64,000 nt of DNA. Origin: Serratia ureilytica. GTDB lineage: Bacteria; Pseudomonadota; Gammaproteobacteria; Enterobacterales; Enterobacteriaceae. The notes under the pieces were generated by a model. It was not told the DNA's origin, searched no databases, and saw nothing but the letters and a program-made list of their open reading frames with translations. The stretch lies in NCBI RefSeq assembly GCF_013375155.1, contig NZ_JABXOF010000008.1, forward strand, positions 213,751 through 277,750. The letters are read 5' to 3'. This document shows, piece after piece, positions 16,875 through 25,105 of this stretch. Numbering within the stretch: the stretch's first letter is position 1; each line of letters starts with the position of its first letter. The position numbers and the translations under genes were made by a program.

Positions 16875-17423
16875 ATGACAAGCTTTAATCCTTCCACTCC
16901 TTTCTTCAGCGAACGCCTGCAGATGCGCCCACCGGTGATGGCGGATCTCGCGCGTTTCTACGCCATCTTCGGCGATCCGCAAACGCAGCGTTTCAATCCC
17001 GCCGGTCCACTCACCAGCGAAGCGCAGGCCGCAGCGGCGCTGCAAGAGAGGATTTCCGGGTGGCAACAACACGGTTACGGTTCCTGGGCGATCGCTCTGC
17101 GCGAACGGCCGGATTGGATTATCGGCTTTGGCGGATTGTCCCGGAAACCGCTCGGGGCGCAGCGCACCGTGAACCTCGGCTATCGCTTCGATACTCGCGT
17201 TTGGGGCATGGGATTGGCCACCGAGATGGCGCGGGCATCGCTGCAATACGGTTTTGTCGGATTGGCGCTGGAGGAGATTTCCGCCATTGTGCGTGCGGAG
17301 AATCAGGCGTCGTGGCGAGTGCTGGAAAAGATCGGCATGCAGCGGGTGGATACACTGGATGACGTGCCCGGCGCGGCGCCGAGCCTGGTGTATACGCTAA
17401 AGCGCTGCGACTATCAGGGCTGA
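16875..17423 (+). CDS. GNAT-family acetyltransferase, RimJ/RimL type
   Basis: 182 residues with the RimJ/RimL layout: FFSERLQMRPPVMADLARFYAIFGDPQTQRF at the N-terminus, the acetyl-CoA strand NLGYRFDTRVWGMGLATEMARASLQYGF, and the C-terminal IVRAENQASWRVLEKIGMQRV. Such enzymes acetylate protein or small-molecule amino groups; the substrate is not determined. Its 3' end overlaps the convergent small membrane-protein gene by 10 bases. Confidence 0.85.
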   Translation: MTSFNPSTPFFSERLQMRPPVMADLARFYAIFGDPQTQRFNPAGPLTSEAQAAAALQERISGWQQHGYGSWAIALRERPDWIIGFGGLSRKPLGAQRTVNLGYRFDTRVWGMGLATEMARASLQYGFVGLALEEISAIVRAENQASWRVLEKIGMQRVDTLDDVPGAAPSLVYTLKRCDYQG

Positions 17424-17665
17424 TCGTCGCTGATTTTGGCCAACGCCATGCGGTAAGATTTGACCTTCTGGCGCTTTTTCAACCAGGTGGCGGTAGAGAC
17501 AATGAATACCGCGCCCGACATCGCCAATACGCCGGTTGGATGGCCATAAAACACCATCAAGGCAAAGTAGACGGCGGAAACGATCGCCACCCATTTCGCC
17601 GTATTGCCCATGTCGTTTTTCTCTTGGGTCAAACGGCGGATGTGCTCTTCTTCACTGATTCCCAT
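17414..17665 (-). CDS. Small membrane protein, 83 aa
   Basis: Hydrophilic N-terminus (GISEEEHIRRLTQEKND), two adjacent membrane helices at about residues 22-58 (WVAIVSAVYFALMVFYG, GVLAMSGAVFIVSTATWL), then a basic tail (KKRQKVKSYRMALAKI). A strong AGGAG is 7 bases before the ATG. I do not recognise the family. It overlaps the convergent acetyltransferase gene by 10 bases. Confidence 0.65.
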   Translation of the reverse strand: MGISEEEHIRRLTQEKNDMGNTAKWVAIVSAVYFALMVFYGHPTGVLAMSGAVFIVSTATWLKKRQKVKSYRMALAKISDDQP

Positions 17666-17751
17666 ACGCGCTCCTTGTTGGCTGAATGCCCCATTATATG
17701 GAGCTGGAGTGCTGATATTTCAAGCGGTTGGATGGTAAAGAAGCGTAAAGC

Positions 17752-18204
17752 TCAGGCCGGCGGCTCCCGCCGCCGAGGCAGATAGCGCCCGGGCTGGTCG
17801 GCACCCGGCAGGCCGCTGCCGTCGTTGCGGCCAAACAGCCGGTAGCGATTGCCGGCGACCGCATCGTAGATCTTGTCCGCCAGTCGCGGCGGCAAGCAAC
17901 GCGCCAGCGCCAGCGCGCGGTACGGCCATCCCACTTGGCGCAGCGCCCGAAACAACGCCGCCGAACGCAGCCAACAGCGCCCCTGTTCCACATAGACCAC
18001 GGAATCGAAACGGTCGGTCGGCAATCCCAGCGCCTGCAGGATCGCCTGTCCTTCGACGGATTGCACCGTCGCCAACAGAATGCGCCGCTGCCGATCGGCG
18101 CGAACAAGGTATCTCACCAGCCCATGACACAGGTTGCATTCGCCGTCGAACAACAACGCGCGATCGCCGGGCTGCAGATAAGGCAGCTGTGATAAAGGGG
18201 TCAT
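17752..18204 (-). CDS. DCC-family thiol-disulfide oxidoreductase-like protein
   Basis: 150 residues. The family motif D-G-x-C-x-x-C is present near the N-terminus (LLFDGECNLCHGLVRYLVRAD), with the family strands RILLATVQSVEGQAIL and SVVYVEQGRCWLRSAALFRALRQVG. The C-terminal AVAGNRYRLFGR is also typical. Members are thioredoxin-fold proteins of unknown partner. Two cysteines of the motif are intact. It appears to be a single-gene unit. Confidence 0.85.
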   Translation of the reverse strand: MTPLSQLPYLQPGDRALLFDGECNLCHGLVRYLVRADRQRRILLATVQSVEGQAILQALGLPTDRFDSVVYVEQGRCWLRSAALFRALRQVGWPYRALALARCLPPRLADKIYDAVAGNRYRLFGRNDGSGLPGADQPGRYLPRRREPPA

Positions 18205-18279
18205 CCCGCCTCCCGAAAAATGCTCGCCTTAGCCTAACGCGCCTGGTGCGCCCAGGCCAGAGCGGGATGACGGGGCGTG

Positions 18280-18609
18280 TTAAGGCGCGGGCGGTGCGTC
18301 AGGCACCGCCACCACCGCGACGCGCACTTCGTAATGTTTGGCGCTGCCCGCCGGGATCACCGCCGTCAGTTTGTTGATGGTTTCCACCGGATTGTCGCTG
18401 GCCGAGGTGGCGCAGAACAGCTCACCGCCGCGGCAGAACCCCGGCTTGGGCGGGTGCCCGCCCGGGAAAGGCGGCATGCGCATCGGTTCATCCGCCACAG
18501 GCGGCAACGCTTTGGCCGCAGGCGCCTCGGGGGCAGACATCGCGCTCGCGCTGAACAACAGCGCCATGCCCATGCAGGGCAGCGCCAGGATCTTGATTGC
18601 TTGTTTCAT
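18280..18609 (-). CDS. Secreted hypothetical protein, 109 aa, Pro-rich
   Basis: A signal peptide (MKQAIKILALPCMGMALLFSASAMSA) precedes a proline-rich segment (MPPFPGGHPPKPGFCRGGELFC) with two cysteines eight residues apart that could form a disulfide, then a compact domain ending VRVAVVAVPDAPPAP. I chose the ATG that begins the signal peptide over an upstream start. Unrecognised family. Confidence 0.6.
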   Translation of the reverse strand: MKQAIKILALPCMGMALLFSASAMSAPEAPAAKALPPVADEPMRMPPFPGGHPPKPGFCRGGELFCATSASDNPVETINKLTAVIPAGSAKHYEVRVAVVAVPDAPPAP

Positions 18610-18760
18610 TGAATTAGCCTCATTTGCCGGGTTCGGGATTACGCTACCCCGCCCCCGGCCCATGAGAAAGCCGCTTTTCGCTACCTTTTCGCCCCGCTGC
18701 GCTTTGCTTACACGCGCTTAACGTGATGAGAGGCAAAAGGTTGGGTAAAGGGCCGTCGCG

Positions 18761-19387
18761 TTACTTGCCGTTCGTCAGCGTGTTGTAGCTGGTCATCAGA
18801 TTGCGGTAGTCCGGGATATGGTTGGAGAACAGCGTGCCCAGGCCTTCGATGTCGTTGCGCCAGTCGCGGTGCAGCTCGCAGGCGACGCCGAACCAGGTCA
18901 TCAGCTGCGCGCCGGCGGCCTCCATGCGGCTCCAGGCCGACTGACGCGTCAGCTCATTGAAGGTGCCGGAGGCGTCGGTCACCACAAAGACCTCGAAACC
19001 TTCATTGAGCGCCGACAGCGCCGGGAATGCCACGCACACTTCGGTCACTACGCCGGCGATGATCAGCTGCTTGCGGCCGGTGGCTTTCACCGCCTTGACG
19101 AAGTCGTCGTTGTCCCAGGCGTTGATCTGGCCAGGGCGAGGAATGAAGGGAGCATCGGGGAATTGGGCTTTCAGTTCGGGCACCAGCGGGCCATTGGGGC
19201 CGTTTTCGAAACTGGTGGTAAGAATGGTCGGCAGGTTGAAGTACTTCGCTAAATCACCCAGCGCCAGCACGTTGTTTTTAAACCGATCGGGATCGATATC
19301 ACGCACCAGCGAAAGCAGCCCTGCCTGATGATCCACCAGCAATACGGCGGCCTGGTCTTTGTCGAGGCGCTTGTAATTTGCAGTCAT
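18761..19387 (-). CDS. ycaC: YcaC-family isochorismatase-fold hydrolase
   Basis: Cysteine hydrolase of the isochorismatase fold, 208 residues as in E. coli YcaC, with near-identical long stretches (AAVLLVDHQAGLLSLVRDI, VVTEVCVAFPALSA, NHIPDYRNLMTSYNTLT). D19 and the nucleophile C117 in EVCVAF are present. The E. coli protein forms an octameric ring; its natural substrate is unknown. It follows the pirin gene on the same strand after 116 bases, probably as an operon. Confidence 0.9.
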   Translation of the reverse strand: MTANYKRLDKDQAAVLLVDHQAGLLSLVRDIDPDRFKNNVLALGDLAKYFNLPTILTTSFENGPNGPLVPELKAQFPDAPFIPRPGQINAWDNDDFVKAVKATGRKQLIIAGVVTEVCVAFPALSALNEGFEVFVVTDASGTFNELTRQSAWSRMEAAGAQLMTWFGVACELHRDWRNDIEGLGTLFSNHIPDYRNLMTSYNTLTNGK

Positions 19388-19503
19388 GGTTTTACTCCTG
19401 TGGGGTTGATGTTGCGGATGAAACGCCCCGCCGCAGGGAGGGGCGTTGAGGTTTAAGTGTAGCGCCTGAGCCGGGGAACACGGTCCGCCCCAGGCGCCAA
19501 GGT

Positions 19504-20385
19504 TCAACCGGCGCTCGCTTCGGCGTTCATGCTGCCGAACTTGCCGCTGTTGAAATCGCGGAACGCCTGCTGGATTTCCGCGTCGCTGTTCATGACGAAC
19601 GGGCCGTAGCCGACGATAGGCTCATCGATCGGTTCGCCGCTCAGCACCAACAGCGCGACGTCGTTGTTGGCTTCGATGGTGATCGCATCCCCCGCCCGGT
19701 CGAAACGCATCATTTGGGTTTCGCGCACCACGTCTTCACCGTTAACCAGGATCGCGCCGTGCAGCATCACCAGCGCCAGCGTATGGCCTTCTTTCACCGT
19801 CAGCGTGGTGGTATGGCCGGCATTCAGCTTCATGTCCCACACGTTAAGCGGGCTGAAGGTGCGCGCCGGGCCGGCGTGGCCGCCAAAGTCACCGGCGATC
19901 ACCCGCACCTGCCCTGCGCCGTCCGCCAGAGGAACCACCGGAATATCGGCGTTCAGCAGCGTCTGATAGCCCGGCTCGGCCATTTTGTCCTTGGCCGGCA
20001 GGTTGACCCACAGCTGCACCATTTCCATGGTGCCGCCCTTGCGCGAGAAGTCCCGCGAATGGAACTCTTCGTGCAGAATGCCGGAGGCGGCGGTCATCCA
20101 CTGGACGTCGCCGGGGCCAATCACCCCGCCGCTGCCGGTCGAGTCGCGGTGTTCCACTTCGCCCTGATAGACGATGGTCACCGTTTCAAACCCGCGATGC
20201 GGGTGCTGACCCACGCCACGGGTGCCGGAGGCGGAGCGGAATTTGGTTGGCGCTGCGTGATCCAGCAGCAGGAACGGGCTCATTTCCGCTCCCAAATCGT
20301 TATAAGAGAACAGCGAATTCACCAGGAAACCGTTACCGACCCAATGTGCTTCCGGGCTGTTGTGAATACCGAGGATTTTTTTCAT
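19504..20385 (-). CDS. Pirin family protein
   Basis: 293 residues, a two-cupin pirin. The N-terminal cupin holds the metal-site motif HPHRGFETVTIVYQGEVEHRDS and LHEEF; the pirin C-terminal domain is VWDMKLNAGHTTTLTVKEGHTLALVMLHGAILVNG and LLVLSGEPIDEPIVGYGPFVMNS. In S. marcescens a pirin has been reported to bind pyruvate dehydrogenase E1 and lower its activity; some bacterial pirins are quercetinases. This gene may be that homologue. It is first in an operon with ycaC and divergent from a LysR regulator. Confidence 0.9.
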   Translation of the reverse strand: MKKILGIHNSPEAHWVGNGFLVNSLFSYNDLGAEMSPFLLLDHAAPTKFRSASGTRGVGQHPHRGFETVTIVYQGEVEHRDSTGSGGVIGPGDVQWMTAASGILHEEFHSRDFSRKGGTMEMVQLWVNLPAKDKMAEPGYQTLLNADIPVVPLADGAGQVRVIAGDFGGHAGPARTFSPLNVWDMKLNAGHTTTLTVKEGHTLALVMLHGAILVNGEDVVRETQMMRFDRAGDAITIEANNDVALLVLSGEPIDEPIVGYGPFVMNSDAEIQQAFRDFNSGKFGSMNAEASAG

Positions 20386-20480
20386 CTTGAACTCCCGTTT
20401 CAGACCTCACGGCCTTAAGTTGATGTCAGAAGTTTAATCCGCCGGGGTTTGCTGCAGTAGTAGGCAAGATGTACACTCAG

Positions 20481-20498
20481 CGTTCTACTGGTAGAACG
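20481..20498. promoter_or_regulatory. Perfect palindrome upstream of the LysR regulator
   Basis: CGTTCTAC-TG-GTAGAACG, an 18-bp perfect palindrome that ends 12 bases before the regulator ATG. The placement suggests an operator for autoregulation, and control of the divergent pirin-ycaC unit. It is not a standard odd-spaced T-N11-A LysR site. Confidence 0.5.
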
Positions 20499-20510
20499 AT
20501 AAGGGATGCG

Positions 20511-21419
20511 ATGCTGACCGATCTGAACGACCTGTTTTTCTTCGCCAGCGTGGTCGATCACCAGGGATTCGCCCCCGCCGGCCGGGCGCTGGGCATTCCC
20601 AAATCCAAACTCAGCCGCCGCGTGGCGCTGCTGGAAGAGCGGTTGGGCGTGCGCCTGATCCAGCGCTCGACGCGGCGCTTCTCGGTGACCGAACTCGGCC
20701 AAACCTATTACGCGCACTGCAAGGCGATGCTGGTGGAAGCGGAAGCCGCGCAGCAGGCGATCGAACAGACGCGCGCCGAGCCCTGCGGCACGGTGCGCAT
20801 GTCCTGCCCGGTGGCGATCCTGCACACTCGCGTCGGCAGCATGGTGGCAGCCTTTATGGCCGATTATCCCAAGGTGACGGTGCATCTGGAGGCCACCAAC
20901 CGCCGGGTGGACGTGGTGGGGGAAGGGTTGGATCTGGCGATCCGCGTGCGGCCGCCGCCGCTGGAGGACAGCGATCTGGTGCTGAAGATCCTCGCGCAGC
21001 GCACCTGGTGCGTCGCCGCCAGCCCGGCGCTGGTGCGCACCCTCGGGCCGGCGCAAACGCCGGAAGACCTGCGTAAATACCCGACGCTCGATCTCGGCCC
21101 GGCGCGCGCTCAGCACCAATGGCGGCTGACCGGCCCACAGGGTGAACGGGTGGAGTGGGAGCACACGCCGCGGCTGGTCACCGACGACATGCTGATGCTG
21201 CGCACCGCCGCCATCGCCGGCGCCGGCATCGTACAACTGCCGGCGATGATGATGCGCGACGACATGCTGCGCGGCGAGCTGGTGCAACTGTTGCCGGGCT
21301 GGCAGCCGCAGGGCGGCGTGGTGCACGCGGTCTACCCGTCGCGCCGCGGCCTGCTGCCGGCGGTGCGGCTGCTGCTCGACTATCTGGGTGAGCAGTTCGC
21401 CAGCATTGAAGAAGAGTGA
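20511..21419 (+). CDS. LysR-family transcriptional regulator
   Basis: 302 residues, the usual family size. The N-terminal winged helix is MLTDLNDLFFFASVVDHQGFAPAGRALGIPKSKLSRRVALLEERLGVRLIQRSTRRFSVTELG; the rest is the substrate-binding effector domain (GTVRMSCPVAILHTRV, RRVDVVGEGLDLAIRVRPPPLEDSDLVLKILAQ). AAGGG 6 bases upstream of this ATG decides the start. It is divergent from pirin-ycaC and is the obvious candidate for their control. Confidence 0.9.
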   Translation: MLTDLNDLFFFASVVDHQGFAPAGRALGIPKSKLSRRVALLEERLGVRLIQRSTRRFSVTELGQTYYAHCKAMLVEAEAAQQAIEQTRAEPCGTVRMSCPVAILHTRVGSMVAAFMADYPKVTVHLEATNRRVDVVGEGLDLAIRVRPPPLEDSDLVLKILAQRTWCVAASPALVRTLGPAQTPEDLRKYPTLDLGPARAQHQWRLTGPQGERVEWEHTPRLVTDDMLMLRTAAIAGAGIVQLPAMMMRDDMLRGELVQLLPGWQPQGGVVHAVYPSRRGLLPAVRLLLDYLGEQFASIEEE

Positions 21420-21809
21420 TCAGGCGGTGATTTCGATCGCGTTGCCGTCTGGATCGCGAATGACGGCCTCGTAGAAGCCGTCGCCGGTCCAGCGCGGCGC
21501 GGACAGCAAGATGCCCTCCTGCCGTGCGCGCTGCGCCAACCGATCGACCTGCAGCTCATCCCCCAGCGACAGCGCGATGTGCGCCCAGCCTACCCGCTCC
21601 TCCTGCGCCTGCGCCGGCAGCAACGTCGGCACGCGCATGATCTCCAGCGTCGGCCCGGCCGCCAGATTGACGAAGCGGGAAACGAACCCCGGCCGATTGC
21701 GGCTGACGTACTCCTCCCCCGCTTCACCGTTGAAATAGCGCTGCCAGAACGCCAGCTGCGCGTCGATGTCACGGGTCCACAGGGCAACATGGGCTATTTT
21801 CATCATCAT
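21420..21809 (-). CDS. VOC (glyoxalase/bleomycin-resistance) superfamily protein
   Basis: About 129 residues in a single VOC module: the first strand with a metal-ligand His (KIAHVALWTRDIDAQLAFWQRYF), TLEIMRV, HIALSL, and the final DPDGNAIEITA with the ligand Glu. Three consecutive ATG codons follow GGAGA, so the exact start is ambiguous by two codons. Its start overlaps the stop of the DeoR-family gene by 4 bases, indicating translational coupling. Substrate unknown. Confidence 0.85.
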   Translation of the reverse strand: MMMKIAHVALWTRDIDAQLAFWQRYFNGEAGEEYVSRNRPGFVSRFVNLAAGPTLEIMRVPTLLPAQAQEERVGWAHIALSLGDELQVDRLAQRARQEGILLSAPRWTGDGFYEAVIRDPDGNAIEITA

Positions 21810-22591
21810 TCTCCGGTCGATAAATCGCTGTGCCAGATCTGGCCGCCGCCCTGCGCCACCTGCTGCTCAAGCTGCGGGTGCGCGCCGCGCGCCGTCACCA
21901 GATGATCCACCCGCCCGGCGGGCAGGAAGGGGTAGGGGGCGTAGGTATTGAGTTTGTCGCGGGTGCACAGCACCGCCACGCTGCCGGCGCGCGTCAGCAA
22001 CCGCTTTTTGAACGTGGCGTCCTGGTAACTCAACGCGGAGAAGCCGCCGGCCGGGTCGTAGGCGCAAATGCCGGTGAACACCAGATCGAAATGAAATCCG
22101 TCGATCTCTTCCGCCGCCTTGGCGTCCACGCAGCCGCCGACCTGCGCATCCAGTTCGCCGCCGATCAGGATGGTGCGGATCCCCGGCCGTTCCAGCATTT
22201 TGCCGGCGATGCTCAACGCATTGGTTACCACCGTCAAACGCCGATCGCGCGGCAACAGATCCGCCAGATACAGGTGGGTGCTGCCGGCATCGAGGAAGAT
22301 CAGCTGTTCTTCGCCGATCACCCCCAGCGCGGTCTGCGCCAGCGCCAGCTTCTCATCGCCGCTGAGGGCAATGCGCGCCGCAACGGGGCCTTCGGCCGGC
22401 GTCGGCGCCAGCGCACCGCCATAGATGCGTTTGCACAGATTCTGTGCCGCCAGCTGACGCAGGTCGCGGCGGATGGTCGCTTCGGTGGTATTCAGCCGCT
22501 GCGCCATCTCCAGAGCCAGCACTCGCCCCTGTTGGCGGAGCGTGTCGAGAATGGCCTGATGGCGCTCATTCGGTAACAGTTTGGACATCAT
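21806..22591 (-). CDS. DeoR-family transcriptional regulator
   Basis: 261 residues. Residues 5-60 are the DeoR winged helix (ERHQAILDTLRQQGRVLALEMAQRLNTTEATIRRDLRQLAAQNLCKRIYGGA). The rest is the phosphosugar-sensing domain (LIFLDAGSTHLYLADLLP, LTVVTNALSIAGKML, GGELDAQVGGCVDAKA, DLVFTGICAYDPAGGFSA, VAVLCTRDKL). The 3' end is coupled to the VOC gene. It probably binds the phased repeats in the spacer to the divergent ZIP gene. The sugar signal is unknown. Confidence 0.9.
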   Translation of the reverse strand: MMSKLLPNERHQAILDTLRQQGRVLALEMAQRLNTTEATIRRDLRQLAAQNLCKRIYGGALAPTPAEGPVAARIALSGDEKLALAQTALGVIGEEQLIFLDAGSTHLYLADLLPRDRRLTVVTNALSIAGKMLERPGIRTILIGGELDAQVGGCVDAKAAEEIDGFHFDLVFTGICAYDPAGGFSALSYQDATFKKRLLTRAGSVAVLCTRDKLNTYAPYPFLPAGRVDHLVTARGAHPQLEQQVAQGGGQIWHSDLSTGE

Positions 22592-22623
22592 GTCAATCCG
22601 GCGATGCTAAAGTGATCATGAAT

Positions 22624-22650
22624 GTACACAAACGTACACAATCGAACAAA
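22624..22650. promoter_or_regulatory. Three helically phased repeats, candidate DeoR operator
   Basis: GTACACAAAC, GTACACAATC and GAACAAACAC follow each other without gaps, so related 7-base cores recur every 10 bp, that is on one face of the helix. The site lies 33 bases upstream of the DeoR start and 77 bases upstream of the ZIP gene start. DeoR-family proteins typically bind such repeated direct half-sites. Confidence 0.5.
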
Positions 22651-22726
22651 CACTTTTTTGGCAACACTCAAGCGGCGGCGCTCGTCTAGACTGAAAGTGA
22701 CATCACAGATAAGGGATTATGACGCG

Positions 22727-23416
22727 ATGACTTCCGCCGTGCTTTATACGCTGTTTCCCGCCGCAGCCACCGTCGTCGGCGCAGCGGTGGCGCTCTATCG
22801 CCGCCCCGGCGACGCCGCGATGCGCGTCATCCATCACTTTACCGCCGGCATCGTGTTCGCCGCCGCCGCCACCGAAATCTTGCCCGATCTCAAACAGCAG
22901 TCGCCTTTGGCGGTGTTGCTGGGCGGCGCTGTGGGGGTGCTGTTAATGTTGCTGGTTCGGCGGCTGGGCGAAAAAGCGCAGGGGCCGGTCGGTTTTATCG
23001 CCGCGGTCGGCGTCGATATCTTTATCGATGGGCTGGTGCTGGGCATTGCCTTCGCGGCCGGCGCCAAAGCCGGCCTGCTGTTGACGCTGGCGTTAACGCT
23101 GGAAGTGCTGTTCCTGGGATTGTCGATCGTCGGCGATTTGCAAGACTTTCTCGGCAGGCGGCTGCGCGTCATGGCTGCGATAGTCGGCCTGGCGCTGCTG
23201 TTGCCCATCGGCGGCCTGCTGGGGGCGCCGGTGGCCATGCTGGGCGCATTTTGGCTGACCGCCTTTCTGGCCTTTGGCCTGATCGCCCTGCTCTACCTGG
23301 TGACCGAAGAGCTGCTGGTCGAAGCGCATGAAGGCGGAAAGGAAACCCCGTTCGCCGCCGCGATGTTCTTTGCCGGCTTCCTGCTGCTGTTGCTGTTGGA
23401 AGAAGGTTTAGGATAA
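22727..23416 (+). CDS. ZIP-family divalent metal transporter-like membrane protein
   Basis: 229 residues with about seven to eight membrane helices. Typical ZIP features are the helix with conserved His/Glu (RVIHHFTAGIVFAAAATEILPDL), and later GFIAAVGVDIFIDGLVLGIAFAAGAKAGLLLTLALTLEVLFLGL, where D and E replace part of the metal-binding HS/HE set of classical zinc importers. Metal transport is therefore a family-level call. The ATG chosen gives MTSAVLYTLFP. Divergent from the DeoR regulator, with phased repeats between. Confidence 0.75.
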   Translation: MTSAVLYTLFPAAATVVGAAVALYRRPGDAAMRVIHHFTAGIVFAAAATEILPDLKQQSPLAVLLGGAVGVLLMLLVRRLGEKAQGPVGFIAAVGVDIFIDGLVLGIAFAAGAKAGLLLTLALTLEVLFLGLSIVGDLQDFLGRRLRVMAAIVGLALLLPIGGLLGAPVAMLGAFWLTAFLAFGLIALLYLVTEELLVEAHEGGKETPFAAAMFFAGFLLLLLLEEGLG

Positions 23417-23522
23417 AAAAACAGGAATTTCATGGCGCATGCCGCCCGGTGGCAACGCTTTGGCTATACTGAGGCAAGCGAAGTTACCGCAGACGTAACG
23501 GCTTGGGCGTAAAGGGAAAACG

Positions 23523-24140
23523 ATGTTATTGACGATCGCAAGGTGGCTGTTTCAATTACCCGGGAAGCTGTTTGGGCTGATTTTTAAAAATCGCCTGAGG
23601 GTATTTCTGTTCTTCATGCTGGTCGCCCTCGGGGTGCTCGGCGTCAAGCGCTATCTGCTCACCCACCAGTATGACGACGAATTCAGCCTCGCCGCCCCCA
23701 CCGATTACAACCGCGCCATCAAGCGCGAAATGCCGCAGCGCGAAGCGCGTGAGCAATGCGGCGGGCCGCTGCACGATAATGCCGGGCAACCCTGGCCCGC
23801 GTCAGCCGGCTATCTGCATCAGCCGACCGGCCTGCCCGCAACCGGCCTGCATCGGCTGACGCTGGACAATCAAGGCAACGATTTCGCGGTGTTGGTCAAA
23901 ATGGAAACGCCCGCCGCGCCGCAGCAGCTGGCGGAAGTCTTTATTCCGGCCGCCGGCAGCTTCGAGGTTAAAATGAATGCGGATGCGGAACACGTGATGA
24001 AAATCAAGAACATCAAGACCGGCTGCATGTTCCGCTCCAGGCCGTTCAACCTGGATAAACGGAGCGATTGGCGCATACCGTTATCGCTGCAAAAGGACGG
24101 CAGCCTGCAGCTGCAGTCGATAGGCGATCGGCAATTCTGA
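23523..24140 (+). CDS. Inner-membrane-anchored hypothetical protein
   Basis: 205 residues with one N-terminal membrane segment (RVFLFFMLVALGVLGV, about 27-42) after a basic leader, then a soluble domain likely in the periplasm (TGLHRLTLDNQGNDFAVLVKMETP, EVFIPAAGSFEVKMNADAEHVMKIKNIKTGCMFRS). The domain reads as a beta-sandwich with a cysteine pair (C79, C172). I do not recognise the family. Confidence 0.6.
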   Translation: MLLTIARWLFQLPGKLFGLIFKNRLRVFLFFMLVALGVLGVKRYLLTHQYDDEFSLAAPTDYNRAIKREMPQREAREQCGGPLHDNAGQPWPASAGYLHQPTGLPATGLHRLTLDNQGNDFAVLVKMETPAAPQQLAEVFIPAAGSFEVKMNADAEHVMKIKNIKTGCMFRSRPFNLDKRSDWRIPLSLQKDGSLQLQSIGDRQF

Positions 24141-24175
24141 TCGGGCGCCGGGCAGAGTCGCCGGCGCCGCAGAGG

Positions 24176-24439
24176 TTACTTTTTCACCGGGTGATCGCGG
24201 CGGAACAGCTCCCAACTTTCAATTTCCTGCCCATTCGGCAGCGTACAGGTCGAATACTGGCCCGCCGCGTTTTCTTTGGCGTTCAGCTTGCCGCCGATTT
24301 TGGTGCAATACACGTCGGCCGGGTTCGCCATGCCGATCGGTTTCACCTGCGGCGGTGGCGGCGCATCGTTGGATTTCACGGAACACCCCTGCAACATCGT
24401 CATCCCTGCCAGCAGGGAAAGCATCAACGTTTTTTTCAT
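24176..24439 (-). CDS. DUF333 lipoprotein
   Basis: 87 residues. Lipobox LQGC with the lipidated cysteine at 19 (MKKTLMLSLLAGMTMLQGC). The mature part has the DUF333 pattern NPADVYCTKIGGKLNAKENAAGQYSTCTLPNGQEIESWELFRRDH with a likely disulfide. Families of this type are small envelope lipoproteins of unknown function; some are annotated as hemolysin-like inhibitors. It is followed by the DUF2501 gene on the same strand upstream, with a hairpin between. Confidence 0.85.
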   Translation of the reverse strand: MKKTLMLSLLAGMTMLQGCSVKSNDAPPPPQVKPIGMANPADVYCTKIGGKLNAKENAAGQYSTCTLPNGQEIESWELFRRDHPVKK

Positions 24440-24454
24440 TTTTCCAGCTTATGC

Positions 24455-24481
24455 AAAATACCCACGGCGGAACGCTCCGCC
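24455..24481 (-). terminator. Hairpin between the DUF2501 and DUF333 genes
   Basis: A perfect 11-bp stem (CCCACGGCGGA / TCCGCCGTGGG) with a short loop lies between two same-strand genes, directly after the DUF2501 stop. It is followed on the minus strand by TATTTTGCAT, so it probably ends most DUF2501 transcripts. Confidence 0.65.
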
Positions 24482-24490
24482 GTGGGTTGA

Positions 24491-24979
24491 TCATGAAATA
24501 AAGGATTTGCCCTGTTTCAGCACCAGATCGCAGGCTTTTTGTTTCACCTTCTCGGTGATCTGCGAGGTGCCCAGGCTGTTGAGATCCAGGCTCTTGCCTT
24601 CACCGGTCTGCAGCAAGCCACCCAGGCCCTGCTGATAATCCTGGCTCTTGGCGTTTTCAGTGCTGGTGATGCCCAGTTTGCTGAGCAACTGATCTTTCAC
24701 CCCTTCGGCGCCGTTAGCCGACAGCACGTTGTTTTTCACACAGTACTGCAGGATGCCGGCGGCGTTGGTCATGCTGCTGGAGCTTAACGCCTTGTCGCCG
24801 CCGTTCAGCAGGCCGGTCAACGAGGAGAGCGACATGCCGCCGCCGCTTTCGCCGCCAGACTTGCTCAGTTCGCCCGCCGCGCTGTTGAGAGAATCCATCA
24901 GACCGGCGGCCTGGGTGGCGCCGCTGGCCAGGGTCGCGGACAGCGCCAAAGCCAGCAGTAAACGATGTTTGGTGATCAT
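24491..24979 (-). CDS. DUF2501 secreted protein (YjjA-like)
   Basis: 162 residues. A signal peptide (MITKHRLLLALALSATLASGATQA) precedes a Gly/Ser-rich segment (AAGELSKSGGESGGGMSLSSLTGLLNGG) and a conserved domain with one cysteine pair (LQYCVKNN, KQKACDLVLKQGKSF). It resembles E. coli YjjA. Function unknown. It is a stand-alone unit with a hairpin after its stop codon. Confidence 0.8.
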   Translation of the reverse strand: MITKHRLLLALALSATLASGATQAAGLMDSLNSAAGELSKSGGESGGGMSLSSLTGLLNGGDKALSSSSMTNAAGILQYCVKNNVLSANGAEGVKDQLLSKLGITSTENAKSQDYQQGLGGLLQTGEGKSLDLNSLGTSQITEKVKQKACDLVLKQGKSFIS

Positions 24980-25105
24980 AGTGATAAAACTCCTGTAAGA
25001 ACGGCATGCAATCGGCGCAGCGCGCCGGGATACCTCTCCGACGCCGCCTGCGGCGACAAGTTCCTTTTATCTCGCCGCCGCGCCGTTTTTCGGAATTCAG
25101 GAAGT

